Origin: Linanthus parryae
Lineage: Eukaryota > Streptophyta > Magnoliopsida > Ericales > Polemoniaceae
Reading direction: 5' to 3'
DNA length: 64,000 nucleotides
NCBI GenBank assembly: GCA_023055425.1
Contig: JALGPY010000034.1
Span: 930,001 to 994,000 of the forward strand
Part shown: positions 1 to 11,390 of the stretch, piece by piece
Layout: each line of letters starts with the position of its first letter
How positions within the stretch are numbered: the stretch's first letter is position 1
Position numbers and translations under genes: made by a program
Notes under the pieces: generated by a model
Databases searched by the model: none
What the model was told of the DNA's origin: nothing
What the model saw: the letters and a program-made list of their open reading frames with translations, nothing else

Positions 1-33
1 CTACCCTCTAATTATTATTATTTTTAAATTAAG

Positions 34-110
34 AAGTTGTGCGAGTGTTAGAATTTGAACCCTTTAGCTCATAAAAGTAGCCAGATGTTTATCCATTGAA
101 CCACATTATT
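34..110 (-). repeat. tRNA-like SINE remnant (possible)
   Basis: Read on the minus strand, this stretch has a tRNA-like arrangement: a box A-like GTGGTTCAATGGATAAAC followed about 30 bases later by a box B-like GGGTTCAAATTCT. That spacing is normal for the internal RNA polymerase III promoter of tRNA-derived SINEs. No tRNA can be folded from it and no tail or target duplication was located, so this is a weak call. Confidence 0.25.
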
Positions 111-120
111 CTGTTGTTAG

Positions 121-1915
121 AGTTTGTAAATTTGTGTATTGATCTAATGCACAAGTAACTTTGGTTTCAAAATTCTAACCAAATACAAGAAAATTATTGG
201 AAGGAAACAAATATCACATAAATTATTTACCCGTAAAACAATTTACTAGTAAAATATTTTACTGCCGGCCAAACAGAGATTATGACTCAGGTCTAAATGT
301 TCTCTAGTGCTACGAATTCCTGGACAGAAAATACATGTGTGAATGGATACATGTATTAGAATGAAGGTTGGAGCTTAGAAGAAGTTCCTACACTCTTAAG
401 TTACTGCATCACTAATTACACGTTTCAAAGAATTGAGATGTCATCCCGTACCACCTTTTGTGATTGTCGTCATTTTACTGCCGTGCTTACAAAGAATATA
501 ATTTTCTTAATACTTAGAAAGAATATCTTGCCATATTTGTTAATAGATGGCCTGGTAACTATAGGTTCCATATTGAGGTTGATTTGTGGTTTCTGTAGAA
601 TTGTAGTGGCACCAATCAGTCTTGATTCAAAATAAATTACTTACCCAGTGGTTGTTTTTGACCTGCACTGTGCTTCTGACTCTCCGTGGCGCAAATGTAT
701 CCATGCTATTTGCACGACTAATTATTTTGTACTCTAGTGTAAATGATGTGTCCGTACTCTAATCCAGACAACGAATGACACGTGTTCACTGTTGTATGGA
801 CTGGAGTACGGACACATCATTTACTCTAGAGTACGTAATAACTACTCCTATTTGTGTTCTTCTTTTGCATTCACACAAGTTATGAAAAGTTTGCATACTT
901 CTTTCGAACAACAAAATTGGAACTCATAAACTCTTAATTTGTGCCCCACTGAAGTGCTGCTAATATTTTTTCTCACCTTACTTCCATTACAAGTTCTGTA
1001 ATCTTTCTTCTTTCAGGAAATGAAATTGCAGGATGTGGTGATGTACCCTTACAAGATATTCCAGTAATCTACGACTTCTTACGACAGAAAAGTATCTCTT
1101 CTGCTGTGACACCCCGCTTTTGTTCATCTTGCAATCCCTTATTTTTCTAAGCTAAATTTTGAGGGAAATTCTAGTCTAGTATAGTCTAAACCTTTAGTTA
1201 GGTTGATTTCTTTGTTTACAGTAGACACATATTAAGCCCGTGCATTTGTTTACCTTGAGAATAACTGTTCTGTCTCTTAGCTAAACGGGGTCTTTGCACT
1301 TTATCTTAAGTGGAACAACGGCGTTTCTATTAGTTTTAACCTCCGATGACCAAAGTTCGTAAATTCCGTCTAGAATCTGGTCAACGGGTTCAAATTCTAG
1401 CCGGATTCTTGGAAATTAGAACATAACACGGGGGTAGACCATGACAGCCACCGTATTCTCCCAACGGGCAGTGGTGGGAATAACAGCCGGACTCTGACGA
1501 ATCATATGCCGGCCACCGGAGTTTTAGTTTTCCAAAAAAGATCTTTTTGTTCGGGTTTTCTAAACCCTTCTTCCCAAACAAGCCTAGTGTCACTGTCACC
1601 CTTATTTTGAATATTTTTGTAAAACAGGAAAAACAAATATCTTGTTATTAGGAAATAATGAATAAAGATCTGATGGTGTGAAGAAGTTTTCTTCATATGA
1701 TTCTGTTAGCTTCGAACAGCAAAATGAGATAACCTAATATAGACAAGTCCAGTTTGACATCCTAAAAGCTGGCATCCAATCAAATTCACTTCTATGGAAC
1801 TGAACTTCTAAACAGGAAAAGGAAAAAGCTTGGTCTCAGTCGCTCAACTGGGACGCGTTACATGTTCCATTACTTCAAAATAACCAACAGGTCGAACACA
1901 ATCATAAAAGCATAA
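121..1915. other. Intergenic stretch, no supported gene
   Basis: No reading frame here resembles a known protein and none is long. Apart from the hairpin element near 717-844, I see only AT-rich non-coding sequence. Confidence 0.6.
717..844. mobile_element. Hairpin MITE of about 120 bp
   Basis: Bases 721-772 and 791-842 are imperfect inverted repeats, sharing for example TAAATGATGTGTCCGTACTC and its complement. The short centre is itself palindromic around ACACGTGT, so nearly the whole element folds into one hairpin. ACTA flanks both sides (717-720 and 841-844), but the second copy overlaps the inverted repeat, so the target duplication and the superfamily are uncertain. Confidence 0.5.
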
Positions 1916-3232
1916 CTAAAACCGCATGCAAAACAAAAAAAGAGACTGCAATATTGAAAAACGTATGGTTAGTGAGAAATACCATGGACTCTCGCAGTAA
2001 TGGAAGATGCCACGGGGACGTTTCTGCTCCCACAATTTATTGATTTCCTCCGTTTTAGGATTGTACAAGTACAAAAAGCTATCTTCAGAATTTAGGACAA
2101 GCCAGCCATCCTTGCTGAAAAATCCTACAGCGTCCAAAACATTGATGGATGGTCTAAAAGTTAATAGTTTTGACCATGATTGATCGTTACCGCTACAACC
2201 GTTCATCACCCATATATCAATTTCTGAATAGGAAAGAACAATATCAATTTCTGAATAGGAAAGACTTGTTCTTGTACCAATCTTATGATCAAACACGGCA
2301 AGTGATTCTTTGTAAACCACGAAATGCAAGTCATGTCTCACAGAGTCACATGGCATCTCGATTCTCTTAAACTCCTGATTGATCATGTCAAAACACAGAA
2401 GATATGTTTCTCTTTTCCCGTACGACCATTGAAATCTAGATGCCAATACATGTACCAGTTTAAACAGTAACTATAAAAAGGAGCAAACGAACCTGTACGC
2501 GCTCGATACGGCAAGGGAGGTCAATCATTTTTTCACTCCACTAATATTGGAGCGAGAAGAGAATATCTTGACTAGCGTACTACAAGAGTCTACTGGTGCA
2601 TATCTATGCCACCTTAAACTGAAGTTCCCGTCGCTTCCAAAGAAAACCGAAAACCCCAAGACACCGTCTTCCTGTAATTAGGATCAGGTCCTTGTCCACC
2701 GGTCATGAAATCTATTTCTCTATAGTTATTGGCGGTGAGGTTCCAGATGGCAAACTTGGTAAACTTTCATGGGTCCATAGACCATTTTGTGAGAGACAAG
2801 CAAACCACACCATGAAAACAACCTAGAATGGAAAGAGTCTGGCAATCTTGGAACAGCTAATTCCATGAGGACACCATCAAATTTGAAGCAGATATTCGTC
2901 GTAATTCTATGGCTACTACGAGTACCCAAACATGACAATAACGAGGTTTTCTTCTTCTTCTTATTATTGTGCTCATTCATGTTTTTATAGTGCAGGTAGA
3001 TGAAATTAGATGAATTAATGAGGTCGTACCATTTTCTGCAGGCTAACTGGAATCGCATCAAGACTTCACTGGAACTCTCAACAGCAGCTCAACGATTCCA
3101 TCGTCGGTTAACACTACTACACCATGTCTGCCTCTAGATTTGTTCGATCTGTTGTTTCTAGAAAGTGCACCATTTCTGGTTCCATCATCAGTTGTAGAAT
3201 CATCATCGATCTCCGCAGGACGAGGTTACGAG
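1916..3232 (-). pseudogene. F-box/F-box-associated protein pseudogene (block A, minus copy)
   Basis: The translation has the layout of a plant F-box protein with an F-box-associated interaction domain. Such proteins are substrate receptors of SCF ubiquitin ligases. An N-terminal F-box (VELLLRVPVKS, then CRKWYDLI) is followed by a middle part with WCGLLVSHK and YREIDFMTGGQGP. The C-terminal part contains LLCFDMINQEFKRIEMPCD, YKESLAVFDHK and FLYLYNPKTEEI. It is broken: one base is missing after PVKS compared with the copies at 19.1 kb and 3.24 kb, there are in-frame stops around 2450-2720, and 27 bases near 2215-2269 are tandemly duplicated, giving SYSEIDI twice. It lies head to head with the plus-strand copy starting at 3240. 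The family call is firm, and loss of function is inferred from the breaks. Confidence 0.85.
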
Positions 3233-3239
3233 GTTGAAA

Positions 3240-3912
3240 ATGAGCCGGCTGGTGACAAGATCAACCTCGAAACCTTGGCTTACGGAGGTCGATGATGATT
3301 CTACAACCAACGATGAAACCAGAAATGGTGGAGTTGCTATGAATACTTCGAACAAATCCATAAGCACAAATATGGTTGTTGTGTTAACCGGCGATGGAAT
3401 GGTTGGGCTGCACTTGAGACTCTCGGTGAAGTGTCTGATGCGATTCCAGTCAGTCTGCAGAAAATGGTATGACCTCATCCATTCCTCTACCTGCCTACTC
3501 ACACATGAAGAAGAAATATTATCCTGTTTGGGTACTTGAAGTAGTCACGGAATTACGACGATTGTCAGCTTCCAATTTGATGGTGTCCCTGTCCCCATGG
3601 AATTGGCTGTTCGTAGATTCCAAGACGTTGTAACCATTCTAGGTTGTTTTCATTGTTTGGTTTGCTTGCCTCTCCAAAAATGATCTATAGACCCATCACT
3701 TTCTACCAAGTTTTTCCCTCTGGAACCTGGCCACTAATAACGATAGAGGAATCGGTTCCATGTTCGGTGGACAAGAACCTGGTGGCATATATAGGAAGAC
3801 ACCGTGGCGGGGTTTTGGGGTTTCTTTGGACGGGACAGGGGTTCATTTTAAGGTGGCACGTATATGGTGTCCTTATAATATGGATGATGCATCAGAAGAC
3901 TGTTCGAGATAT
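3240..3912 (+). pseudogene. F-box protein pseudogene (block A, plus copy), truncated
   Basis: The first ATG is at 3240. A divergent leader is followed by an F-box (LHLRLSVKCLMRFQSVCRKW) and then LSCLGT, where sister copies continue with Arg-Ser-Ser. Here the Arg codon is TGA, as expected from a CGA to TGA transition. Beyond the stop the family sequence continues in shifting frames (FDGVPVPMELAV, then a GFxxSLDGT-like motif near 3815-3850). It runs to about 3912, where it passes directly into minus-strand copia integrase sequence. The N-terminal leader repeats that of the opposite-strand copy ending at 3232, which makes the two a head-to-head inverted repeat with a spacer below 100 bases. Confidence 0.8.
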
Positions 3913-4968
3913 TCTGATGCAAAATTCCAAGATCACTTAAGAATTTTTGAAATATAAAGGAGGTGTATTCACCTCCACCATCAGATATAATGATTTTAAT
4001 GAAAGAACCAAGCAATTTTTTTCTTTAAATTTAATAAACAAACTAGTGACATCAGATTTAAGTTTTAGAGGGAACAAACAAGTAAACCTAGAAGCATCAT
4101 CAATAAATAGGACATAGCATTTTTAACCATTAAAAGACAATGTAGAGGTAGGAGCCTATGTGTCACTGTGTAACGGATGTAGAGGAGCAGAAACAGTAGA
4201 TTTAGACAACTTATATGGCAGTCTATGAATTGTACCAGCAAGGCATGCTTCACACGGAGAGGTAGAACTAGAAACAGGGTGCAAATTTGAACAACTAAGA
4301 CATTGAGATAAAATAGAGTTTGTAGGTGATCTATACGGGAGTGCCACATATTTGATTTGATTCTTCGACCCAAAAAAGGTTGAAGACCAGTTTTGTGAGA
4401 CATGAAAGACATGGGATAAACACCATTTTTATTTTGACCTCGATAAAGAGTTCTGCCCATATCCACAGTCTGAATGCAAAATGAATTTTTATCAAAGATG
4501 AATTGCACATTATTGTCTGAACACATTTTGTGACAGAAAGACGCTTGACAGATAATTGAGGAACATGTAGTGTTTTTGGAAAATAATGGAATGAGATGCA
4601 GTAGTTAAGATAGCACTACCGAAGTTATGAACGAGTAAAGAGTATCCGTTACCGACAGTGACTTGGTTATGTCTAGTGAAATGGTCAGAGAGGGAGAGGT
4701 TCGCCAAATCTGCGGTCACATGGGTGGATCTCCTGTATCAGTGAGCCATGCCTGAGAAGAAGACTAAAGTTGAGAAGAGGTAGCAGCTTGAGCAGAAAAC
4801 TGTTTAGGATGGTGCCTTCCTTGGTAGGCGTACTCCATTCCCTCCCAACAGTCGAGTGCCGAATGAAAATTGTTGCCGCATATGTGGTAGGTAATGAAAA
4901 CAGATCAACCTGAACCTCCAGAGCGCCTCCTCTGGTTGCCAGATCTGAATCTACAATACGCCAACCTG
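3912..4968 (-). mobile_element. Ty1/copia fragment A1 (integrase to protease)
   Basis: On the minus strand, broken frames encode the retroviral protease neighbourhood (TADLANLSLSDHFT, VTVGNGYSLLVHN), the pre-integrase zinc region (SQCLSCSNLHPV, CEACLAGTIHRLPY) and the front of the integrase, including a DGGGEYT motif near 3960-3990. No reverse transcriptase or LTR is attached. The frame shifts several times, so it is dead. Its last 0.77 kb is duplicated at 7257-8035, and the same family recurs at 10376-11390 and 21471-23918. The 3' side is fused to an F-box pseudogene and the 5' side to a dispersed repeat. Confidence 0.8.
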
Positions 4969-6355
4969 TTTATGATGAAAGTGTGTCCGCTTCTTAAGAT
5001 ATTTATTCACTGGCTTCTTCATGTCCATACGTGGTGATAACTATTGATTTGTTAAACGGGAATCTACTTCCATTTTAAATAAGGAAGATGCTACAAATAA
5101 GAAAGCACGAAATTATACTGTATGGAGCCTGTTTCACTAGTTAAATAGAATCAGTTACATGTATTTATACCCTTTTATATAGTAAAATTGAATAACAAGT
5201 AAAATATGTCAATCAACATGGATGGTGTCTATTGGATGATTCAGCGGAGATCAATAGATTAAGGGAAGATCAACAGGGAGGGTGTCTTATATGATAAATT
5301 GAAACGTTCATTCTTCGTTTAAAATTTCAACTGTGCTTTACTGCACGCGCTTGACTTGCTAGCACTATTCATGTCTTATACTTTTTTGTTCTTTAAGAGA
5401 AATTCATTATTGAGACTCACCTGCTTGTGCTCAGTTAAAATGTTCAATTCAACGTGCTTGTATTTTCCGAATTAGTCTTTAACTTTCTACTTATATATTT
5501 TATTGTCGTAGGTTCACATTTAATTTAGGTTTGGTATTAGTTCAACTATATGGAGTAAACATATCCACTTCTTCGGTATATTACTCAACCAACTTCTTAG
5601 ATTCTGTGTGTGTTGATAATTTTTTATTTCCAAATAAGGGTAATGTTATAAATAAGCAAACACACAATTATGTATAATAGATTACGTGTATTTTTTTTTA
5701 CAAAAAAAAATACGTGTATTTACATCATCATATATGTAATAAAAATGGAATAAGAACTAAGGCACAACGTTGTCCGAATAGAATACTCCATGGAAATGAA
5801 GCGTGGATCATAGTACAACAATCAATCACACATTATTATATACTAAAGGTGCTATCCTGGTACTTGTATCATGACTAAGCCCTATATGAGTCTGTATGCA
5901 TCTGTGAGGTGCATGCCATGGAAATCCAGTGCCTCTTGAAAGGGCTCAAGGACCAAATGATTCTGTCACTTTGCACTCGCTGTGATTGAGGCTTGGGGAA
6001 TTTATGGATTATGGGGCAGATTAAGAATTTATATGTTTTTTCTCTTTGGTAACCATACCATTGTTAAGGTTCCTTTTTGTTGGCAGTAAATCATGTTAAG
6101 AATGTGTAAAACATTTTTCGTGATTTTTTTCCTTGCAATCATTTTCATGTGTTTGGTTAGTTCTTGAAAACTATTTTACTGATGTATTATTTTCATGTGT
6201 TTGGCTGATACTTAAAAATTATTTTACTTGTGTGTTTGATAAGTACACAAAATTGAACAATCTTTAACAATTAGTATGATCAATGTATAATATTTGGTTA
6301 ATTGAATAGAGGTTATGGTTCAAATCCCACGGTATACATTTTATTATAAATAAAT
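4969..6355. repeat. Dispersed repeat copy 1 (inverted partner at 43222-44553)
   Basis: This 1.39-kb block reappears in reverse orientation at 43222-44553. Matching landmarks are TTTATGATGAAAGTGTGTCC at one end and ATTTTATTATAAATAAAT at the other, with a long collinear middle. It has no long reading frame. It contains a box B-like GGTTCAAATCCC near 6317-6328 and a roughly 49-base tandem duplication around 6140-6235 (TTTTCATGTGTTTGG twice). No clear terminal inverted repeats or target duplications were seen, so its class is unknown. In this copy it sits exactly where copia fragment A1 stops. Confidence 0.75.
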
Positions 6356-7256
6356 GGCTTAATTACTTAATGCATACCCCCAGTATACTTAAACTAACAC
6401 ATTGCAATCCCCACTTCTACAATTGACTTATTGCATCCCCATTTGCAAAAAAACCTACTTATTGAAACTGGTAAAATAATTCCGTCAAATCACTTAACAG
6501 ATAAAAGGGCACTTTTGTCTTATATCACCTACAAACATATTTAAATCAATATATCTTTTTCCATATTTTTTCCTTTTAAATATTATCTCGTGATGGGGTG
6601 AAAATGAAAATCTTGAAACATTTTGGGCTAGAATTAAAGAAGAAAGAAAAAATAAGAACCAAAAATAAAATAAAAGGAAAACACGTTACTAAAGGGAAAA
6701 GGGAAAGAAGGAGAACGAAGAAGACGAACAGACAAAAAGGTTGGAGTAGCAACCTCTGCCTCCTTTTCTCCTTAGATTGATCTATCTCTCAATCCGATTC
6801 TTTTTCGTTCATAGATTTAATAGAATCGATATGATTTTGTTTTCGCTCTTGGGTGAGGTACCATAGTCAAGGACGACGTCTCAGGAGATTCGGGTTCAAA
6901 TTCATCGGAATCTTGGGTTAACCTCATCGAATTATGGGTTTAATCTGGAAGTGAAGGAAGAAGGCATTGATGCCAAGTTGTGTTGTCTGCTGGCTCAGAA
7001 GTTCTGCACTGAAGATGAACAGGGGTATGGGGAGGCCTAATTTGATAAAGTTCACCCAGGCAATGGCATCAACTGGTGGTGGCAGATGATTTTTTTTTGT
7101 TATGTCAGTACATACATTCATTATGCACTTTTTAGCAGTAGTAAATATGACAAAATTTCCCCATATCAGTTATTTTTTATAAAGCTGAGGTTGAATGGAC
7201 AATTTTACCCCTTATAAAACAAGGGACGATTTATATTAGGCTTATTGCTTCCTAAA
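6356..7256. other. Non-coding filler between copia fragments
   Basis: This 0.9 kb separates the dispersed repeat from the second copia fragment. A 60-residue Lys/Arg-rich frame at 6598-6780 reflects purine-rich sequence and is not a supported gene. I recognise nothing else. Confidence 0.5.
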
Positions 7257-9587
7257 TAGATTTAGAGAAATTATATAGCAGTCTATGCATCGTACCAGCT
7301 AGGCATGCTTCACACAGAGAGGTAGAACTAGAAACAGGGTGCAAATTTGAACAACTAAGACATTTAGATAAAATAGAGTTTGTAGCTGATCTATACGAGA
7401 GTGTCACATATTTGATTTGATTCTTCGACCCAAAAAAGCTTGAAGACCAGTCTTGTGAGACATGAAAGACATGGGATAAACACCATTTTTACTTTGACCC
7501 CGATAAAGAGTTCTGCCCATATCCACAGTCTGAATGCAAAGTAAATTTTTATCAATGATGAATTGCACATTATTGTCTGAAGACATTTTGTGAATAGAAA
7601 GACGGTTGAGAGATAATTGAGGAACATGTAGTGTATTCGGAAAATAAAGGAATGAGATGCAGTAGTTAAGATAGCAGTACCGGAGTTATGAACGAGTAAA
7701 GAGTATCCGTTACCGACAATTACTTGGTTATGTACAGTGAAATGGTCAGAGAGGGAGAGGTTCGCCAAATCTGCGGTCATATGGTTGGAAGCTCCTGTAT
7801 CAGTGAGCCATGCCTGAGAAGAAGACTGAAGTTGAGAAGAGGTAGCAGCTTGAGCAGAAAACTATTTAGGATGGTGTCTTCCTTGGTAGGCTTAGTCCAT
7901 TCCCTCCCAACAGTCGAGTGCCGAATGAAAATCGTTGCCGCATATGTGGTAGGTAATGGAAACAGATCAACCCGAACCTCCAGAGCGCCTCCTCTGGTTG
8001 CCAAATCTGGATCTACAATATCCGCGTAAGCTTGAATCAAAAATGGAACCAAACCCGGGTCGAGATCTGGACCCATACCCGAAACCGGAACCAGATCCAT
8101 GATAGGTACCAGTTCCAAAATTAGAACCCAAACCGACTGATCGACTCCCTTTGGTCTGGTCAAAACGTGCGCCACCACGTTAACCATGCCGTCCACCGCC
8201 ACTGTATCTGGAGGAGGAGCGACCACCACGTCCACCGCCACGAGTGGTGTAGAAGGCAGTTGGGGAAGAGAGATATGGAAGGTAACGGAAGAAGATCGAC
8301 CCGACCCTCCAGAGAGCCCCCTTTGGTTGCCCGATCTGGACCTACAAAATCCGCCTCAACCTGAACCATAACAGGAACCAAACCCGGGTCCATATCTGGA
8401 CCCATGCCCGAATCCGAAACCATATCCATGACCGGTAACTAATCAAAAACTAGAATCCAAACCAACTGATCGACCCCCTTTGGTGTGGTCACAACGTGCG
8501 TCACCACGTTAACCATGTTGTCCACCGCCGCGGTATCCGGAGGAGGAGCTACCACCACGGCCACCTCCACGAGTGGTGAAGAAGGCGGTAGGGGAAGAGA
8601 GATCTGGAGTAGAGGACTGAGATTGCAACACCTGCTCCTCCATGCGAAGAAGCACAAGCTCTTCAAAGGGAATTATAGTGGATCTGGTACGGGTAGATGA
8701 ATGGAAGGAGTTGAACTCCACAGGGAGCCCGTTAAGAGCATATAACAGCATATCCTCGTCGTCAATCACAACGGAGGAAACAATAAGCTTGTTGTGCACT
8801 GTAGAAAGCTTCTGCGTGTAGAGATCGACAGAATCAGAGCCCTTCTTGAGGGTTTTTAGATCGGTTTTGAGTTGAAGAGAATTGGAACGAGTCAAAGATG
8901 CATAACGTCGTCCCAACACCTGCCAAGCAGATCAAGCAGTAGAGGACCCATGAACAAGGGTTAGGTCTTCGGTGGTGAGAGTGGCATTTAAAATATTAAG
9001 AACAACCTGATCTTGAAGAATCCAGGCGGTATAAGCCGGACTCACAATAGGAGAGAGAGAGACCCGTCGGGAAGAACATGAAACTCCGGCGGAAAAGCCG
9101 AAGAGTCATCAAGATGACCGAAAAGACTACGTGTTTTGAAGATAGAGGCAATTTGGTGACGCCGAAGAATAAATTGCTCCCATCAAGTTTGAATGGGCGA
9201 AGGTTATGAATATTTGATAAAATATAGAGCGGCGGCGCCGTTGATGGACCGACAGTGGAAGACATCCTCATTTAGGCGTCTGATACCATGAAAGGAGATT
9301 TAGGGTCTGTGAGAGAAACGAAGAGATAGAGAGTGAATCTGAAACGACTAAGAAAGTGTATTGTACTTACATTCAATGTTACCAAACCCTAATACAATGG
9401 ATCTATATAAGACATCAACTGTAATGGTTTGATCATAAACCAACGGTAGAATAAAAGGAAAACGCCAAGCCCTTATATGATGAGCTGAACAATTAAGCTG
9501 AAGAATAAGTGGGCTTGATAACTTGAGCCCAATAGAGATAGAAAGCACACAACTATGATCCAGTGAATTAGTCTGTTATTAATATCA
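7257..9587 (-). mobile_element. Ty1/copia fragment A2 (5' LTR, gag, protease, start of integrase)
   Basis: The element reads right to left. A probable 5' LTR occupies about 9289-9587 (minus-strand ends TGATATTA and CTCCTTTCA). It is followed at once by a primer binding site TGGTATCA (9281-9288), complementary to the initiator-Met tRNA. Gag starts with the ATG at 9269-9271 and shows SNIHNLRPFKLDGSNLFF, RRYASLTRSNSLQLKTDLK and a Gly/Arg-rich tail (FFTTRGGGRGGSSSS). The protease-side and pre-integrase motifs follow, and the copy ends inside the integrase. There is no reverse transcriptase, RNase H or 3' LTR. Frameshifts break gag near its N-terminus and later. A 329-base tandem duplication lies in the gag tail. 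The LTR outer boundary is inferred from a TG start, not from a second LTR. Confidence 0.8.
7953..8610 (-). repeat. 329-bp tandem duplication inside copia gag
   Basis: Two units of 329 bases (7953-8281 and 8282-8610) repeat the Gly/Arg-rich tail region of gag. Landmarks such as GAGGAGGAGC recur at 8211 and 8540. The same duplication with the same 329-base period is in the block B copy (landmarks at 22543 and 22872). It therefore predates the split of the two copies, or both derive from one duplicated master element. Confidence 0.75.
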
Positions 9588-10375
9588 ACTGATTTGGCCT
9601 TGATATTCTGACTACCCGCTGTTGGAAACCCTGTCAAAGAGCATCATAAGTTTATTCTGCCTCCAGGTTGCAACAAGAAACACATTCTGTGTTGAAAAGA
9701 CTAAAATTTGGAGTCAAAGAGCAAACAAAGGGCTGATTGCAAATTCAATAAACCATTACAGGGAAGTAGCGATCTTATTGTGTCTGCCACAAGAGGCGCA
9801 GAGCACTCGGGCAAGATGCTGAGTGTTTGGCCACAAATATCAGCCAAAGCCACTTACCGGGGAACAAGCCGGTTTGAAGCCAGGAAATTTTATATGTTAA
9901 ATATTTGAAGTTCAAAATCAGAACAATCTTTATAACTGTTACCCATTGCTACAAAGGCTAAGATCTTGCCGAGATTACAATTCATACGCAGACTAAAGGA
10001 TCATGGGTACTTGCTCTCAAAAGAAAAAGGATCATGGGTACACATACATAGAAAGTCCGAAAGATCACAATTAGTTAAGATGTATATTTACCATATGACC
10101 TAGTATAGTCCCTCGGAACGTCATTAACGAGCAGGGATTTAATCTTAAAACTATCTTTGGTAGAGCACCATGATTTTAACAAAATAAAAGAGGGTGTTTA
10201 AAGTTGAAACGCATTCAAAAAAAAATCCAGGAACGACAAAAGAAGCATTTACCAAGATCAGCTACAGTACAAATAACATGCCAAACAAGTGCATGCCCGC
10301 ACAAGGACAACAAAAAAAAACATCAAAAATATGGCTAATAGATCACCAGAACTAGGTTCAGACAACCGGATGAAG
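9588..10375. repeat. Segmental duplication flank, copy in block A
   Basis: This non-coding sequence, from just outside the copia LTR to GACAACCGGATGAAG, matches 23919-24775 base for base over most of its length with small indels. Both copies contain the phrase AGGATCATGGGTAC twice, about 25-30 bases apart. The shared flank beyond the LTR shows that the whole region was duplicated. Two independent transposon insertions would not share it. Confidence 0.75.
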
Positions 10376-11390
10376 TGATCCAACCATTACAGTTGATGTC
10401 TTATATAGATTCATTGTATTAGGGTTTGGTAACATTGAATGTAAATACAATACACTTTCTTAGTCGTTTCAGATTCACTCTCTATCTCTTCGTTTCTCTC
10501 ACAAACCCTAAATCTCCTTTCATGGTATCAGACGCCTAAATGACGATGTCTTCCACTGTTGGTCCATCAACGGCGCCGCCGCTCTATCTTTTATCAAATA
10601 TTCATAACCTTCGCCCATTCAAACTTGATGGGAGCAATTTATTCTTCGGCGTCACCAAGTTGCCTCTATCTTCAAAACACGTAGTCTTTTCGGTCATCTT
10701 GATGACTCTTCGGCTTTTCCGCCGAAGTTTCATGTTCTTCCCGACGGATCTCTCTCTCCTATTGTGAGTCCGGTTTATACCGCCTGGATTCTTCAAGATC
10801 GGGTTGTTCTTACTATTTTAAACGCCACTCTCACCACCGAAGACCTAACCCTTGTTCATTGGTCCTCTACTGCTCGATCTGCTTGGCAGGTGTTGGGACG
10901 ACGTTATGCATCTTTGACTCGTTCCAATGTTCTTCAACTCAAAACCGATCTAAAAGCCCTCAGGAAGGACTCTGATTCTGTCGATCTCTACACGCATAAG
11001 CTTTCTACAGTGCACGACAAGCTTATTGTTTCCTCCGTTGTGATTGACGACGAGGATATGCTGTTATATGCGCTTAACGGGCTCCCTGTGGAGTTGAACT
11101 CCTTCCATTCATCTACCCGTACCAAATCCACTCTAATTCCCTTTGAAGAGCTTGTGCTTCTACGCCCTCAGGAGCAGATGCTGCAATCTCAGTCCTCTAC
11201 TCCAGATCTTTCTTCCCCTACCGCCTTCTTCACCACTCGGGGCGGTGGCCGTGGTGGTCACTCCTCCTCCAGATACCGCGGCGGTGGACGGCATGGTTAA
11301 CGTGGTGGCGCACGTTGTGACCACACCAAAGGGGGTCGATCTGTTTGTTTGGATTCTAGTTTTTGATCAGTTACCGGTCTCGGAAACTTT
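10376..11390 (+). mobile_element. Ty1/copia fragment C (partial LTR, PBS, gag), inverted relative to A2
   Basis: A partial LTR (from TGATCCAACCATTACAG to CTCCTTTCA at 10522) is followed by the primer binding site TGGTATCA (10523-10530) and gag starting at 10540. Gag has SNIHNLRPFKLDGSNLFF, a frameshift after about 40 residues, then an open stretch with AYTAWILQDRVVL, RRYASLTRSNVLQLKTDLK, DDEDMLLYALNGLPVELNSF and a Gly/Arg-rich end near 11300. Homology stops about 11390. This copy and the matching part of A2 (about 8430-9440) form an inverted repeat with roughly 1-kb arms and a spacer of about 0.9 kb. It has no protease or polymerase part. Confidence 0.8.

Noticed and set aside
438..635. 65-codon plus-strand frame with a hydrophobic middle
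   Set aside because: No recognisable family, no neighbouring exons, and frames of this size are common by chance in AT-rich DNA.
6598..6780. Lys/Arg-rich 60-codon frame
   Set aside because: The composition comes from a purine-rich low-complexity stretch. No domain and no gene context.
8167..8700. Plus-strand frames rich in Thr, Glu and Pro over the copia gag
   Set aside because: They are antisense readings of the Gly/Arg-rich tail of gag, repeated because the DNA is tandemly duplicated.
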